Part shown: one piece after another, positions 43,529-52,275 of the stretch
Layout of the letters: each line of letters opens with the position of its first letter
How positions within the stretch are numbered: position 1 is the stretch's first letter
NCBI GenBank assembly: GCA_964591275.1
Contig: CAZQAE010000005.1
Span: 51,161-115,160 of the forward strand
Source: G963674685 sp964591275
Lineage (GTDB): Bacteria; Lernaellota; Lernaellaia; JACKCT01
Reading direction: 5' to 3'
DNA length: 64,000 nt
Program-made: the position numbers and the translations under genes
The notes under the pieces: generated by a model
Seen by the model: only the letters and a program-made list of their open reading frames with translations
Databases searched by the model: none
Told to the model about the DNA's origin: nothing

Positions 43529-44611
43529 TTACTTCACTTCCCCTTTGGCGATCTTATTGATCATGCCCTGCAATTCGTCAGGCTCAGCCGTTGACATCAA
43601 AGCATCCCGGAGACTGATAAGCCCCTTGGCGTATAATGCCGACAGGCTTTGATTCATGGTCACCATCCCGTGCTTGCTTTGCCCCATCTGCATTTGCGAA
43701 TAAATCTGATGGACCTTGTCTTCGCGAATCACGTTCCTGATGCCGGAAGTCGGCACCATGACTTCCATGGCTACAACCCGACCGACGCCGGAAGCGCGCG
43801 GCAGCAATCTCTGACTGACAACCCCCTCCAGAACAAAGGACAATTGCGCCCGAACCTGCTGCTGTTGGTGCGGCGGGAACACATCGATGATTCTGTTGAT
43901 GGTTTGCACGCAGTTTGAAGTATGCAGCGTTGCGAAAGTCAAATGGCCTGTTTCGGCAACGCGCAATGCCGATTCGATGGTTTCGAGATCGCGCATCTCG
44001 CCAATAAGAACAATGTCCGGGTCCTGCCGCATCACGTACTTAAGAGCCATCGAAAACGATTCCGTATCGGCATGCACCTCGCGCTGGTTGACAATGCAGC
44101 CTTTATGCGTGTGGAGGAATTCAATGGGATCCTCCAACGTTATGATGTGTTCATTCCGTGTTGAATTGATTCTGTCGATGATCGAGGTCAGCGTCGTTGA
44201 TTTTCCGCTTCCCGTCGGACCGGTGATAAGAATCAATCCGGCTTTTTTCCCGGAAATTTCCGTGATGACCTTTGGCAGGCCCAGTTCTTCAAAGGTGAAT
44301 GTCTTGAAGGGAATGACGCGGAATGCGCCGGCGACAGCGCCCCTTTGTCGAAAAATGTTCGCCCGAAAACGAGCCAGACCTTTGACTCCGAACGACAAAT
44401 CCAATTCGTTTTTTTCTTCAAAGGAATGACGCTGCATGTCGGTCAGGACCGAGTAGCACAGGCGCTTAGTGTCGCTGGCGGTCAATTGCGGGACATTGAC
44501 GGGAACAAGCTTGCCGTCCACCCGGAGATGGGGAGCGGCTCCGGTTGTGATGTGCAGGTCGCTTGCGCCCTTTTCAATAAGGATTTTTAGAAGCTGATGA
44601 AGATCTACCAC
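43529..44611 (-). CDS. pilT: Type IV pilus retraction ATPase PilT
   Basis: A 360-residue hexameric ATPase that depolymerises the pilus for twitching motility. Walker A GPTGSGKS (131-138), Asp box around 155-165, Walker B DIVLIGEMRD (199-208) and His box TGHLTFATLHT (221-231). The C-terminal GIRNVIRE (290-297) is the PilT-specific AIRNLIRE motif that separates it from PilB. The start is GTG. It lies between pilB and pilC. Confidence 0.96.
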   Translation of the reverse strand: MVDLHQLLKILIEKGASDLHITTGAAPHLRVDGKLVPVNVPQLTASDTKRLCYSVLTDMQRHSFEEKNELDLSFGVKGLARFRANIFRQRGAVAGAFRVIPFKTFTFEELGLPKVITEISGKKAGLILITGPTGSGKSTTLTSIIDRINSTRNEHIITLEDPIEFLHTHKGCIVNQREVHADTESFSMALKYVMRQDPDIVLIGEMRDLETIESALRVAETGHLTFATLHTSNCVQTINRIIDVFPPHQQQQVRAQLSFVLEGVVSQRLLPRASGVGRVVAMEVMVPTSGIRNVIREDKVHQIYSQMQMGQSKHGMVTMNQSLSALYAKGLISLRDALMSTAEPDELQGMINKIAKGEVK

Positions 44612-44684
44612 GTTTGTTCCTTAACTGCCTTACAGCCCGCAACGGCGCCGAGCCCGGATTTCTAATCCCATGCGTTCACTTGTA

Positions 44685-46427
44685 TCAGTCGGCCGATGTG
44701 ACGCGAACGACCTCGTCGACTGATGTCATTCCTTCTAAACACTTTGTCAAACCGGTCTGTCGCATGGTCTTCATACCAAGCCGGATCGATTCACGTTTGA
44801 TTTCCGCGGCCGATGCGCCGTTGAGAATGAATTCCTTGATCTCTTCGCCAATCGGCAGAATTTCATACAAAGCAATGCGGCCTTTATAACCCGTTTTCGA
44901 GCACTTCATGCAGCCCGCGCCGTGATATACGACGGCACCCTCCGCCTCATCCTCTTTCATGCCCAGGTCCTTGAGCACTTGAGGCGACATTTCCAGTTCT
45001 TCTTTGCAATTTTCACAAATTTTTCGCACCAGTCGTTGCGCCGCAATCAATTGCAAAGACGCCGTGACCAGGAAAGGCTCAATGCCCATGTTAAGAAGTC
45101 GGGTAATAGAACTGGGCGCGTCATTGGTGTGAAGCGTGGAAAGAACCATGTGCCCGGTCAGAGCGGCCTTGACGGCAATCTCAGCCGTTTCAAAATCGCG
45201 AATCTCACCAACCATGATAATGTCCGGATCCTGCCGGAGGAACGATCGCAACGCCGAAGCGAAGTTCAGTCCGATGGCCTCATGCATATGAACTTGATTG
45301 ACGCCTTTGAGCGTATACTCCACGGGATCTTCCGCAGTGGAAATATTTTCAGAAATGGAGTTGAGTTCCGTCAGAGCGGAGTACAAGGTGGTCGTTTTAC
45401 CCGAACCGGTAGGGCCGGTTACAATGACCATTCCGAAAGGTTTATGAATGGCCTCCTTGAACTGCTTCAGCGGAGATTCTTCAAATCCGAGCTTCGTCAT
45501 ATCCAGTTGGAGAGAGTCTTTATCGAGGAGACGAAGAACGATCTTCTCTCCATAAATCGTCGGCAGGGAACTAACGCGAAAGTCCATCTCCTTGCCTTTT
45601 GCCGTCTTGAGTCGGATGCGTCCATCCTGCGGCAAGCGACGCTCGGCAATGTCGAGTTCCGACATGATCTTGAGACGACTGGTAATGGCGTTTTGAAGCT
45701 TGCGGGGCGGGTCCATTACTTTATGGAGAACGCCATCAATTCGGTAACGCACCCGAAAGCTTTTTTCGTAGGGTTCAACATGAATATCCGAAGCGCCCTT
45801 CTTGATGGCGTCGGAGAGAATCAGATTCACAAGTTTAACCACCGGGGCTTCCTCGGAAGCCTGTTCGAGTTCGCTGAAATCGATATCGTCATCGGTCCCA
45901 AGAATCTCGATATCGTCATCATCGAAGGAATCCAGGATATCTTCCATATCCGTGTCGGATGAGTCGTAGTATTTTTCCACCGCGTTGTTAATCGAATCCT
46001 CCGTCGCAACAACGGCTTCAACAGAATACCCCGTCAGGAATTTGATATCGTCAATCGCAATGATATTCGAGGGATCCACCATCGCCACGATAAGTGAATT
46101 GTCCGCTTTGGATATCGGAACGCACTTATATTTGTCCGCGATTTCCCTCGGCACCAGCTTGATCACCTCAGGATCGATTGTAAACTCGGACAGATTAATG
46201 GATGGCACGCCGTACTGGCGTGACAGAATATCGGCCAACTCCGACTCTTCCAGGTAACCAAGTTTGGAAAGATGATAGCTTAATCGCCCCCCCGAAACCT
46301 TCTGTTCCGCGAGTGCGGTCTCGAGTTGGTCAGGACTAATCAGGTCTTCCTGAACGAGAATTTCGCCAAGCCTGTCTCGACCTTCGGATCCACCAGCCCC
46401 ATCACTATTCACATCGGCCATTCGCAC
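44685..46427 (-). CDS. pilB: Type IV pilus extension ATPase PilB with MshEN domain
   Basis: A 580-residue hexameric ATPase for pilus extension. The N-terminus (about 18-95) has the RLGEILV...L..AL..Q layout of MshEN domains, many of which bind cyclic di-GMP. The ATPase part shows ASDIHVEP (212-219), Walker A GPTGSGKTT (338-346), Walker B DIIMVGEIRD (402-411) and His box GHMVLSTLHT (425-434). A zinc site has Cys471, Cys474, Cys506 and Cys509. An acidic Asp/Glu-rich linker (about 157-193) joins the two parts. CGGAGGTG lies before the ATG. It heads pilB-pilT-pilC. Confidence 0.96.
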   Translation of the reverse strand: MRMADVNSDGAGGSEGRDRLGEILVQEDLISPDQLETALAEQKVSGGRLSYHLSKLGYLEESELADILSRQYGVPSINLSEFTIDPEVIKLVPREIADKYKCVPISKADNSLIVAMVDPSNIIAIDDIKFLTGYSVEAVVATEDSINNAVEKYYDSSDTDMEDILDSFDDDDIEILGTDDDIDFSELEQASEEAPVVKLVNLILSDAIKKGASDIHVEPYEKSFRVRYRIDGVLHKVMDPPRKLQNAITSRLKIMSELDIAERRLPQDGRIRLKTAKGKEMDFRVSSLPTIYGEKIVLRLLDKDSLQLDMTKLGFEESPLKQFKEAIHKPFGMVIVTGPTGSGKTTTLYSALTELNSISENISTAEDPVEYTLKGVNQVHMHEAIGLNFASALRSFLRQDPDIIMVGEIRDFETAEIAVKAALTGHMVLSTLHTNDAPSSITRLLNMGIEPFLVTASLQLIAAQRLVRKICENCKEELEMSPQVLKDLGMKEDEAEGAVVYHGAGCMKCSKTGYKGRIALYEILPIGEEIKEFILNGASAAEIKRESIRLGMKTMRQTGLTKCLEGMTSVDEVVRVTSAD

Positions 46428-46482
46428 ACCTCCGTCATGGACGCATATTGCCCAAAGAAGCCACTCAACTCGTCAAGTTTAG

Positions 46483-46510
46483 ACTATGAAAATCGTCCGC
46501 TTTCTGTCAA
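46483..46510 (-). promoter_or_regulatory. Predicted sigma-70 promoter for pilB
   Basis: A perfect TTGACA (46505-46510) and CATAGT (46483-46488) on the minus strand, 16 bases apart, would start transcription about 50 bases before pilB. Confidence 0.45.
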
Positions 46511-46586
46511 GTAAGGATTTCGTGAAAGAGTATTGACTTGCAATTGGTTTTTTAACCATTTCAGCATATCTGACATCATCACAAAA

Positions 46587-46601
46587 GGCTGTTTTTCAGC
46601 C
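46587..46601 (-). terminator. Short terminator-like hairpin after the thioredoxin gene
   Basis: GGCTG and CAGCC pair around five bases, and the minus strand continues TTTTGTG. It lies 42 bp beyond the stop. A second small hairpin (GCCTAT/ATAGGC, 46617-46632) is closer to the stop. Confidence 0.5.
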
Positions 46602-46642
46602 ACAGAAACACAAAGCGCCTATGCCTATAGGCCATCAAACCA

Positions 46643-47182
46643 CTATTCTTCAGCCAGTTTCCTGAAAAGCAGCATGAATCGTGATTTTAGCCAATGTCGC
46701 GGTCCAATGAAACGTTCAACCATCTTTCCCTGTTTATCAATGAGAAAGGTCTCAGGATAACCTGTTACACCGTAAAGTTTCGCGATCCTGCCTTCCGGAT
46801 CAAGAAGAGTTGGGATGTCCAACCTCCGCCCCCTGAAGAAAGCCGCAACATCTTCACGACCGCCTTGATCCACCGACACCGTCACGACCACAAATTGTTC
46901 AGGATTCATTTTCCTGGCCAGGCTTTGAATATCCGGCATTTCACGGCGGCACGGCGCACACCACGTCGCCCACACATTCAAGAAGACCACCTTACCGTGA
47001 AAATCACTCAGAGACACCGATTTCCCAGACATATCTGGGAGCGTGAAATCGGGTGCCGGACTGCGTTCAGCGCTCAAGCTGATCGGACCGCCGCAGTCGC
47101 CTCCAAAAATTAAACCATATAAAACCGCAGCAAAAGCGATAAACAACACAACAAGAAGCTTGTTGACAGTCGACTCTTTCAT
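46643..47182 (-). CDS. TlpA/ResA-like membrane-anchored thioredoxin
   Basis: A 179-residue redoxin. An N-terminal membrane anchor (about 8-26) is followed by a thioredoxin-like domain (about 42-179) with the active site WCAPC and the cis-Pro segment GYPETFLID. Such proteins reduce disulfides outside the cytoplasm, for example in cytochrome c maturation. An extra Cys sits in GGDCGG just after the anchor. It lies alone between the pil genes and the end of the ribosomal operon; no cytochrome c maturation gene is near. Partner unknown. Confidence 0.88.
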   Translation of the reverse strand: MKESTVNKLLVVLFIAFAAVLYGLIFGGDCGGPISLSAERSPAPDFTLPDMSGKSVSLSDFHGKVVFLNVWATWCAPCRREMPDIQSLARKMNPEQFVVVTVSVDQGGREDVAAFFRGRRLDIPTLLDPEGRIAKLYGVTGYPETFLIDKQGKMVERFIGPRHWLKSRFMLLFRKLAEE

Positions 47183-47251
47183 ACCAATGACCTCGATCGA
47201 TCAATCATGCTGTTTTTCTATGAGTTCGCTCTTTGCAAACAGTCGACAATT

Positions 47252-47290
47252 AAAAAAAACGACCGGGCAAAAAAAGCGCCCAGCCGTTTT
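47252..47290 (-). terminator. Terminator of the S10-spc-alpha operon
   Basis: On the minus strand a stem formed by AAAACG/CGTTTT plus an inner GGGC/GCCC pair with two mismatches is followed by a run of T (complement of 47252-47259). It is 27 bp beyond the rplQ stop. Confidence 0.7.
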
Positions 47291-47316
47291 GTTTTGATTC
47301 CTCATTTATCTCCGAA

Positions 47317-47997
47317 TTACTCGTCATCCTTTTTCACGTCTTCGGATTCCGCATTTTCGGCGCTTGTCGCGGACCCTTCAGTCGCAACGTCTTCGGATTC
47401 CCCGGTAACCGCTTCTTCGGCGACTGAATCAGCTTCCTGCGATACCTGCTCTGCGCTTTGGACCGCAGTCTCTTCCGTATCGCTTTCTACCTTTTCATCC
47501 TGCGTGGATTCCGCAGTCATTTTTTCCGCTTCCGCCTTGATCTTCTTGCGCCCGGTCCGGCGACGTCGCTTTTTGTCCTTGCCTTCCGAAGCTTCCTGAT
47601 CACCGACAAGTTCGATAAAAGCCATCGGTGCGGCATCGCCAATACGGGGACCAAGCTTGATGATCCGGGTATATCCACCCTGACGGCTTTCAAACCTCAG
47701 CGGCAAATCTTTGAGCAAAACCTCAATCGCCTTTTTGTCTTTCAGAAATGCCAGGGCCTGCCGGTGAAGATGCAATTTTTTCACCGCAATCTGCTTATCC
47801 TCTTCGCCCGGTCCGAGCGTGTGATATCGCTTTCCCACCGTAATCAGTTTATCGACAACCCTTCGCAATTCTTTGGCTTTGGCATGTGTTGTTTTGATAC
47901 GACCATGTATAAACATGCTTGTGGCCATATTACGAAACATCGCTTTACGGTGAGAACTGTTTCTCCCCAATTGCCGTCGATCATTCAAGTGTCTCAT
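47317..47997 (-). CDS. rplQ: 50S ribosomal protein bL17 with long acidic tail
   Basis: A 226-residue protein, where bL17 is usually about 115-130. The first 130 residues match the family (RHLNDRRQLGRNSSHRKAM). A basic stretch KKRRRRTGRKK near 140 is followed by about 80 residues made mostly of Glu, Ala, Ser, Thr, Val and Asp. The tail should be disordered and lie outside the 50S subunit near the exit-tunnel side, an inference. It is the last gene of the operon, followed by a terminator. The tail is in frame with no sign of fusion to another gene. Confidence 0.95.
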   Translation of the reverse strand: MRHLNDRRQLGRNSSHRKAMFRNMATSMFIHGRIKTTHAKAKELRRVVDKLITVGKRYHTLGPGEEDKQIAVKKLHLHRQALAFLKDKKAIEVLLKDLPLRFESRQGGYTRIIKLGPRIGDAAPMAFIELVGDQEASEGKDKKRRRRTGRKKIKAEAEKMTAESTQDEKVESDTEETAVQSAEQVSQEADSVAEEAVTGESEDVATEGSATSAENAESEDVKKDDE

Positions 47998-48053
47998 CGT
48001 GCAACACCTACTTGAGTTTGTGTCATTGACTCATGGCGAAGTGATCGCCGTGC

Positions 48054-49079
48054 TTATTCCGGCGATTCTTCTTCTTCGCCGCTATCGTCTTGCGGAGGGG
48101 TCCAATTCGGAAGTTTCATACTGAGAGACAAGCCCATTTCAGCCAGAATATCCTTGATTTCATTCAAGCTTTTGCGCCCGAAATTCTTTGTTTTCAGCAT
48201 ATCGGCTTCTGACTTCTGTACGAACTCGCCGATGTGCCGGATATTCGCATTGCGCAGGCAATTCGCAGCCCTGACGGAAAGGTCCATCTCATCCACGCGT
48301 CGGTTGAGATGTTCGTTGTATTCCGGCGTCTCGTCCACTTCCTCTTCTTCCTCTTCCTCAATCTCCGGTTCTTCTTCAAAATTGATAAAGATGTTCAGTT
48401 GTTCTTTGAGAACCTTGGCGCTGATGCCTATGGCGTCCTCAGGCTTGATCGCTCCGTTCGTCCAAACTTCCATGACGAGTCGGTCGAAATCCGTTCTTCG
48501 GCCTACGCGGGTATTAGTCACCTGGAAATTCACTCGCGTAACCGGCGAAAACAGCGCATCGAGCAATATTGTTCCGATGATGTTTTTTTGATCGGGGCTT
48601 CGTTGATCCTCGGAAGGGACATACCCACGCCCTGTTTTTACTACCAATTCGCAAATCAGGCTGGCGTCCTTGCCCAAAGTGGCAATCTGCACATTTGGGT
48701 CGATAATTTCGACGGAAGGTGGACACTGAATGTCGCCCGCCGTCACCACGCCTTCAGTGGATTTATTGATCGTCAGCGTTTCTTCCGTATCCGTGTGAAG
48801 TTTTAAGCGAACCTTTTTCAGATTGAGGACGATATCGGTCATGTCCTCCTTCACGCCCGGAATTGTGGAAAACTCATGACTGACTCCCTCAAAACGCGCC
48901 TGAACAATGGCGGCGCCGGGAAGCGTGGACAAAAGGACTCTCCGCAGAGAATTCCCGAGAGTCTGACCGAAACCTCTTTCGAGCGGTTCGGCAAAAAATC
49001 TCCCATAGGTATCCGTCAGAGAACTCTTTTCAGCGACCAAAATTTTCGGTTTGATCAGGTCTCGCCAGACTTTGTACAT
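48054..49079 (-). CDS. rpoA: RNA polymerase alpha subunit
   Basis: A 341-residue alpha subunit. The N-terminal dimerisation domain (about 1-235) has FAEPLERGFGQTLGNSLRRVLL. The C-terminal domain (about 260-325) has the helix LSVRAANCLRNANI, which contacts DNA and activators. The linker is unusually acidic, with about a dozen Glu in a row-like stretch near 237-250. It sits between rpsD and rplQ in the usual order. Confidence 0.97.
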   Translation of the reverse strand: MYKVWRDLIKPKILVAEKSSLTDTYGRFFAEPLERGFGQTLGNSLRRVLLSTLPGAAIVQARFEGVSHEFSTIPGVKEDMTDIVLNLKKVRLKLHTDTEETLTINKSTEGVVTAGDIQCPPSVEIIDPNVQIATLGKDASLICELVVKTGRGYVPSEDQRSPDQKNIIGTILLDALFSPVTRVNFQVTNTRVGRRTDFDRLVMEVWTNGAIKPEDAIGISAKVLKEQLNIFINFEEEPEIEEEEEEEVDETPEYNEHLNRRVDEMDLSVRAANCLRNANIRHIGEFVQKSEADMLKTKNFGRKSLNEIKDILAEMGLSLSMKLPNWTPPQDDSGEEEESPE

Positions 49080-49110
49080 TTTGGGTTCACCCCCTGCGAC
49101 ATATTAACGG

Positions 49111-49740
49111 TTATTTGGAATAGAACTCGACAATCAATTGTGCGTTGACCTCGGCGCCCAATTCCTCACCTGTTGGATAACTCACAAAGTTCCCCAGAAA
49201 TTTTTCGGCGTCGACTTCAAGCCAAGCAGGAACTCCACGACGCTGCACGGTTTCCAAAGATTCCTGAATCCGAGCCACCTTGCGACTCTTTTCCCGCACG
49301 CTCACGGACTGTCCTGATTTTACGAGAAAACTGGCAATGTCGACTTTTTTCCCGTCCACGCAAATAAGGCCGTGATTGACAAACTGTCTGGCTTCTCTTC
49401 GGCTGCCGGCGAAACCCAGGCGATACACGATATTGTCCAATCGTCTTTCCAGGATCAGCAGGAGATTATCGCCGGTGATGCCCTTCATTTTGTCGGCCTT
49501 TTTGAAATAATTCCGGAATTGTCGTTCAAGAACTCCGTAAATCCTTCTGGCTTTTTGCTTTTCCCGAAGTTGGACGCCATAATCCGATACCTTGCTCCGG
49601 CGCCTCTGGCCGTGCTGCCCCGGCGCATATTTTCGCCGTTCTAAAGCGCATTTCTCGGTGTAGCATCGATCACTTTTCAAAAAAAGCTTCGCATCTTCCC
49701 GTCTGCAAAGCCTGCAAACCGAATCCACGTACTTGGCCAC
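49111..49740 (-). CDS. rpsD: 30S ribosomal protein uS4
   Basis: A 209-residue uS4. The start is a GTG at 49740 with AAGGAGG six bases upstream; a start at 49791 in the same frame would add 17 residues with no family match and would run into rpsK. The N-terminus keeps the zinc set Cys9, Cys12, Cys26 and Cys31, and the S4 RNA-binding domain (RLDNIVYRLGFAGSRREARQFV) follows. uS4 nucleates 30S assembly and often represses the alpha operon. Confidence 0.97.
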   Translation of the reverse strand: MAKYVDSVCRLCRREDAKLFLKSDRCYTEKCALERRKYAPGQHGQRRRSKVSDYGVQLREKQKARRIYGVLERQFRNYFKKADKMKGITGDNLLLILERRLDNIVYRLGFAGSRREARQFVNHGLICVDGKKVDIASFLVKSGQSVSVREKSRKVARIQESLETVQRRGVPAWLEVDAEKFLGNFVSYPTGEELGAEVNAQLIVEFYSK

Positions 49741-49756
49741 GAATTGCCTCCTTATC

Positions 49757-50146
49757 TCAGACGCGCCGCCGTTTCGGCGGTCGGCAACCATTGTGCATCA
49801 CCGGAGTCACATCCTTGATAATGTTGATTTTGAACCCCGACCCCATTATCGTCCTCAGCGCAGCCTCGCGTCCCGAACCCGGTCCCTTGATAAAGACCGA
49901 TAACTGCTTGACGCCGTGGTCTCTGGCGGTTTTTGAAACCTGCTCCGCCGCCAACTGCGCGGCATAGGGAGTCGATTTCCGGCTGCCCTTGAAACCACTG
50001 CTTCCCGCGCTAGCCCAGCAAATCGTATTGCCGGACAAATCGGTAATGGTCACGATTGTGTTATTGAACGTCGCCTGGATATGAACAATCCCGCTCGGGA
50101 TGTTCTTCTTGACGACCTTAGCGCCGACACGTTTGGTTTTTGCCAT
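49757..50146 (-). CDS. rpsK: 30S ribosomal protein uS11
   Basis: A 129-residue uS11, a component of the 30S platform near the Shine-Dalgarno helix. The body matches the family from VHIQATFNNTIVTITD to the C-terminal GCRPPKRRRV. Length is normal. It lies between rpsM and rpsD, with 16 bp to the latter. Confidence 0.98.
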   Translation of the reverse strand: MAKTKRVGAKVVKKNIPSGIVHIQATFNNTIVTITDLSGNTICWASAGSSGFKGSRKSTPYAAQLAAEQVSKTARDHGVKQLSVFIKGPGSGREAALRTIMGSGFKINIIKDVTPVMHNGCRPPKRRRV

Positions 50147-50195
50147 GTTTCCATGAACCTCGCCGCCTCGCCTTTTTCAGTGACGAAGCAAAAAG

Positions 50196-50564
50196 CTATT
50201 TCTTCTTCTTAACGGTTCCGCGTTTTGGCCCTTTGCGCGTCCGGGCGTTGGTATGCGTCCTTTGCCCGCGAACGGGCAGGCCTCGCCTGTGACGCAGTCC
50301 CCGATAGGACGCCAAATCCATATAACGCTTGATATTCATCGCCACTTCTTTGCGCAAATCGCCTTCGACCTTGAAATTCTCGTCGATGCAACGGCGTATC
50401 TGCGCAACCTCGGCGTCTGAAAGGCGCCCGGCGCGAATGTTTTCATCGACGCCCGCAATACCCAGAATCTTGGTGGAAGCAGTCCGCCCGATTCCATAGA
50501 TATAGGTCAAAGCAACGACGACTCTCTTGTTGTTAGGAATGTCCACACCGGCAATGCGGGGCAT
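50196..50564 (-). CDS. rpsM: 30S ribosomal protein uS13
   Basis: A 122-residue uS13 of the 30S head, which contacts uL5 and the P-site tRNA. PRIAGVDIPNNKRV opens it, a helix-two-turn-helix follows, and RGLPVRGQRTHTNARTRKG is the conserved basic tail. It follows rpmJ by 21 bp. Confidence 0.98.
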   Translation of the reverse strand: MPRIAGVDIPNNKRVVVALTYIYGIGRTASTKILGIAGVDENIRAGRLSDAEVAQIRRCIDENFKVEGDLRKEVAMNIKRYMDLASYRGLRHRRGLPVRGQRTHTNARTRKGPKRGTVKKKK

Positions 50565-50585
50565 TGCAACCTCCTCGTTCGAATT

Positions 50586-50699
50586 CTATCCTTGGCGCTG
50601 CTTATGTTTCTTGGTTTCGCAAATGATCCGTACAACGCCTGCGCGCCGGACCACCTTGCACTTATCGCAACGTTTTTTAACTGAAGCCTTCACTTTCAT
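50586..50699 (-). CDS. rpmJ: 50S ribosomal protein bL36, zinc type
   Basis: A 37-residue bL36, found by reading the minus strand between rpsM and map. It begins MKVKASVKKRC and keeps the full zinc set Cys11, Cys14, Cys27 and His32, so it is the C+ (zinc) form. GAGGGAG lies upstream of the ATG. infA, which often separates map and rpmJ, is absent here. Confidence 0.95.
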   Translation of the reverse strand: MKVKASVKKRCDKCKVVRRAGVVRIICETKKHKQRQG

Positions 50700-50720
50700 T
50701 GTCCTGCTCCCTCATTTCTC

Positions 50721-50745
50721 CCGAAATGCATTTTTGCTATTTCGG
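50721..50745 (-). other. Hairpin in the map-rpmJ spacer
   Basis: CCGAAAT (50721-50727) pairs with ATTTCGG (50739-50745) around 11 bases. The 122 bp spacer between map and rpmJ holds no other gene. No T-run follows, so it is more likely a processing or stabilising stem than a terminator. Confidence 0.45.
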
Positions 50746-50821
50746 AACCCGTGTTAATGCACGATTCCGAGCTTTTCGTCAACACAGATTCGTCAATACA
50801 GTCCCTATATCTCACTTTTCT

Positions 50822-51595
50822 CTAAGATATTTGCGACAATACCCTCGGGCCATCCGGCGTTACAGCAATCGAATGCTCAAAATGGGCCGAATACTCCCCG
50901 TCCACCGTCCTGGCCGTCCATCCGTCGGCATCAACCTTTACATCGGGCGAGACCATATTGATCATCGGCTCAATGGCATAGGTCATCCCAATGCGGATCC
51001 GCTCCCCCGTCCCCGGCTTTCCCAGGTTGGGGATGGCTGGAGGCTCATGCATCTTCTTGCCGATGCCGTGCCCTACGAACTCGTGAACAACACCAAAACC
51101 TCGGCTTTCGGCCAAAGTCTGCACTGCGTGGCCGACATCACCGAGACGCTTGCCCAGGCGCGATTGCTCAATGGCGGCCTCCAGGCATGCGCGCGTGGTG
51201 TCCATAAGACTCCTGACTTCCGGTCGAACATCACCAATGGCCACGGTCAAAGCCGAGTCTCCGCACCAGCCGTCGAGGAAAACCCCAAAATCGAGACTAA
51301 GGATATCGCCCGACTTCAAAACTATGTCCTCAGACGGAATGCCGTGAACGACTACATCGTTAACGCTGGCGCATACCGTTGCTGGAAACGCCGCTCCGCC
51401 GCTGGGATTGGGATACCCCAAAAACGCGCTTTTCGCTTTTCGCTTTTCAATGATCTTGCGAGCAATTTCATCCAGAAACGCCGTCGAAACACCCGGCACC
51501 GCAGCTTCGGCCATGCTTGCGAGTGCTTCGGCCACAACCTGATCAGCCCGATACAATTTCTCAATTTCCGCAGAGCTCTTCAGTTGAATAATCAT
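50822..51595 (-). CDS. map: Type I methionine aminopeptidase
   Basis: A 257-residue metalloprotease that removes the initiator Met from nascent proteins. The metal-binding residues are visible: the Asp of LDFGVFLDG and the Asp of WCGDSA, the His of GHGIGKKMHEPP, and the Glu of AIEPM and of FEHSIAV. Length fits type Ia with no N-terminal extension. It follows adk by 10 bp, the usual secY-adk-map order. Confidence 0.97.
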   Translation of the reverse strand: MIIQLKSSAEIEKLYRADQVVAEALASMAEAAVPGVSTAFLDEIARKIIEKRKAKSAFLGYPNPSGGAAFPATVCASVNDVVVHGIPSEDIVLKSGDILSLDFGVFLDGWCGDSALTVAIGDVRPEVRSLMDTTRACLEAAIEQSRLGKRLGDVGHAVQTLAESRGFGVVHEFVGHGIGKKMHEPPAIPNLGKPGTGERIRIGMTYAIEPMINMVSPDVKVDADGWTARTVDGEYSAHFEHSIAVTPDGPRVLSQIS

Positions 51596-51605
51596 GGGTG
51601 AATGA

Positions 51606-52253
51606 TCAGCCTCCCAGCATCTCGTTTACACGCGCAGTTATCTCTTCAATGCTTCCCTTTCCAGAGACCTCTGTCAGCATGCCTTTGCCTTTATAGAAGT
51701 CGATCAAGGGAGCGGTCTGCGTGTGGTATGTGTTAAGTCGCTGCCGAATTGTTACTTCTTTGTCGTCGTCGCGCTGATAAAGCTCTGCTTTACCGCACTT
51801 GTCGCAAACACCCTCAACCTTCGGCGGCGAAAACAGTTTATGCATCATGGCGCCGCAGGACCGGCATGTCAGCCTTCCGCACAAACGCTCGACCAAATCG
51901 TCATCCGGGACGTCGATGGATGCGACTTTATCCAGACTCATGGATTTTTTGTTCAACAGTTCATCCAGGGCTTCGGCCTGCGCGATCGTCCGGGGGAAAC
52001 CATCCAGAATAAAACCCTTTTTTGCATCGTCTAGGTCAAGGCGCTCGTCGATCAGGCCGATAACGACCGCATCCGGGACCAATTGTCCGGCGTCCATATA
52101 TTTTTTTGCTTCCTTACCCAGTTCCGTCTGGTTGCCCACGGCCGCCCGGAGCATGTCTCCAGTGGATATCTGCGGTATGCCTAGACGACCAACGATCTTC
52201 TGAGCCTGCGTACCTTTGCCAGCGCCGGGGCCGCCAAGTAGAATCAAACGCAT
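51606..52253 (-). CDS. adk: Adenylate kinase
   Basis: A 215-residue adenylate kinase (ATP + AMP = 2 ADP). P-loop GGPGAGKGT at about 7-15 and a zinc lid with two Cys pairs (CRSCG and CDKCG, about 128-150), the Gram-positive-like lid type also common in deltaproteobacteria. I chose the ATG at 52253, with GGAGG upstream, over an in-frame start at 52319 that lacks family match in its 22 extra residues. Confidence 0.97.
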   Translation of the reverse strand: MRLILLGGPGAGKGTQAQKIVGRLGIPQISTGDMLRAAVGNQTELGKEAKKYMDAGQLVPDAVVIGLIDERLDLDDAKKGFILDGFPRTIAQAEALDELLNKKSMSLDKVASIDVPDDDLVERLCGRLTCRSCGAMMHKLFSPPKVEGVCDKCGKAELYQRDDDKEVTIRQRLNTYHTQTAPLIDFYKGKGMLTEVSGKGSIEEITARVNEMLGG

Positions 52254-52275
52254 TTCAATCCTCCGTCCATTAATA

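Noticed and set aside
44922..45962. Plus-strand frame of 346 codons opposite pilB
   Set aside because: Shadow of pilB; the pilB domains and motifs fill the other strand.
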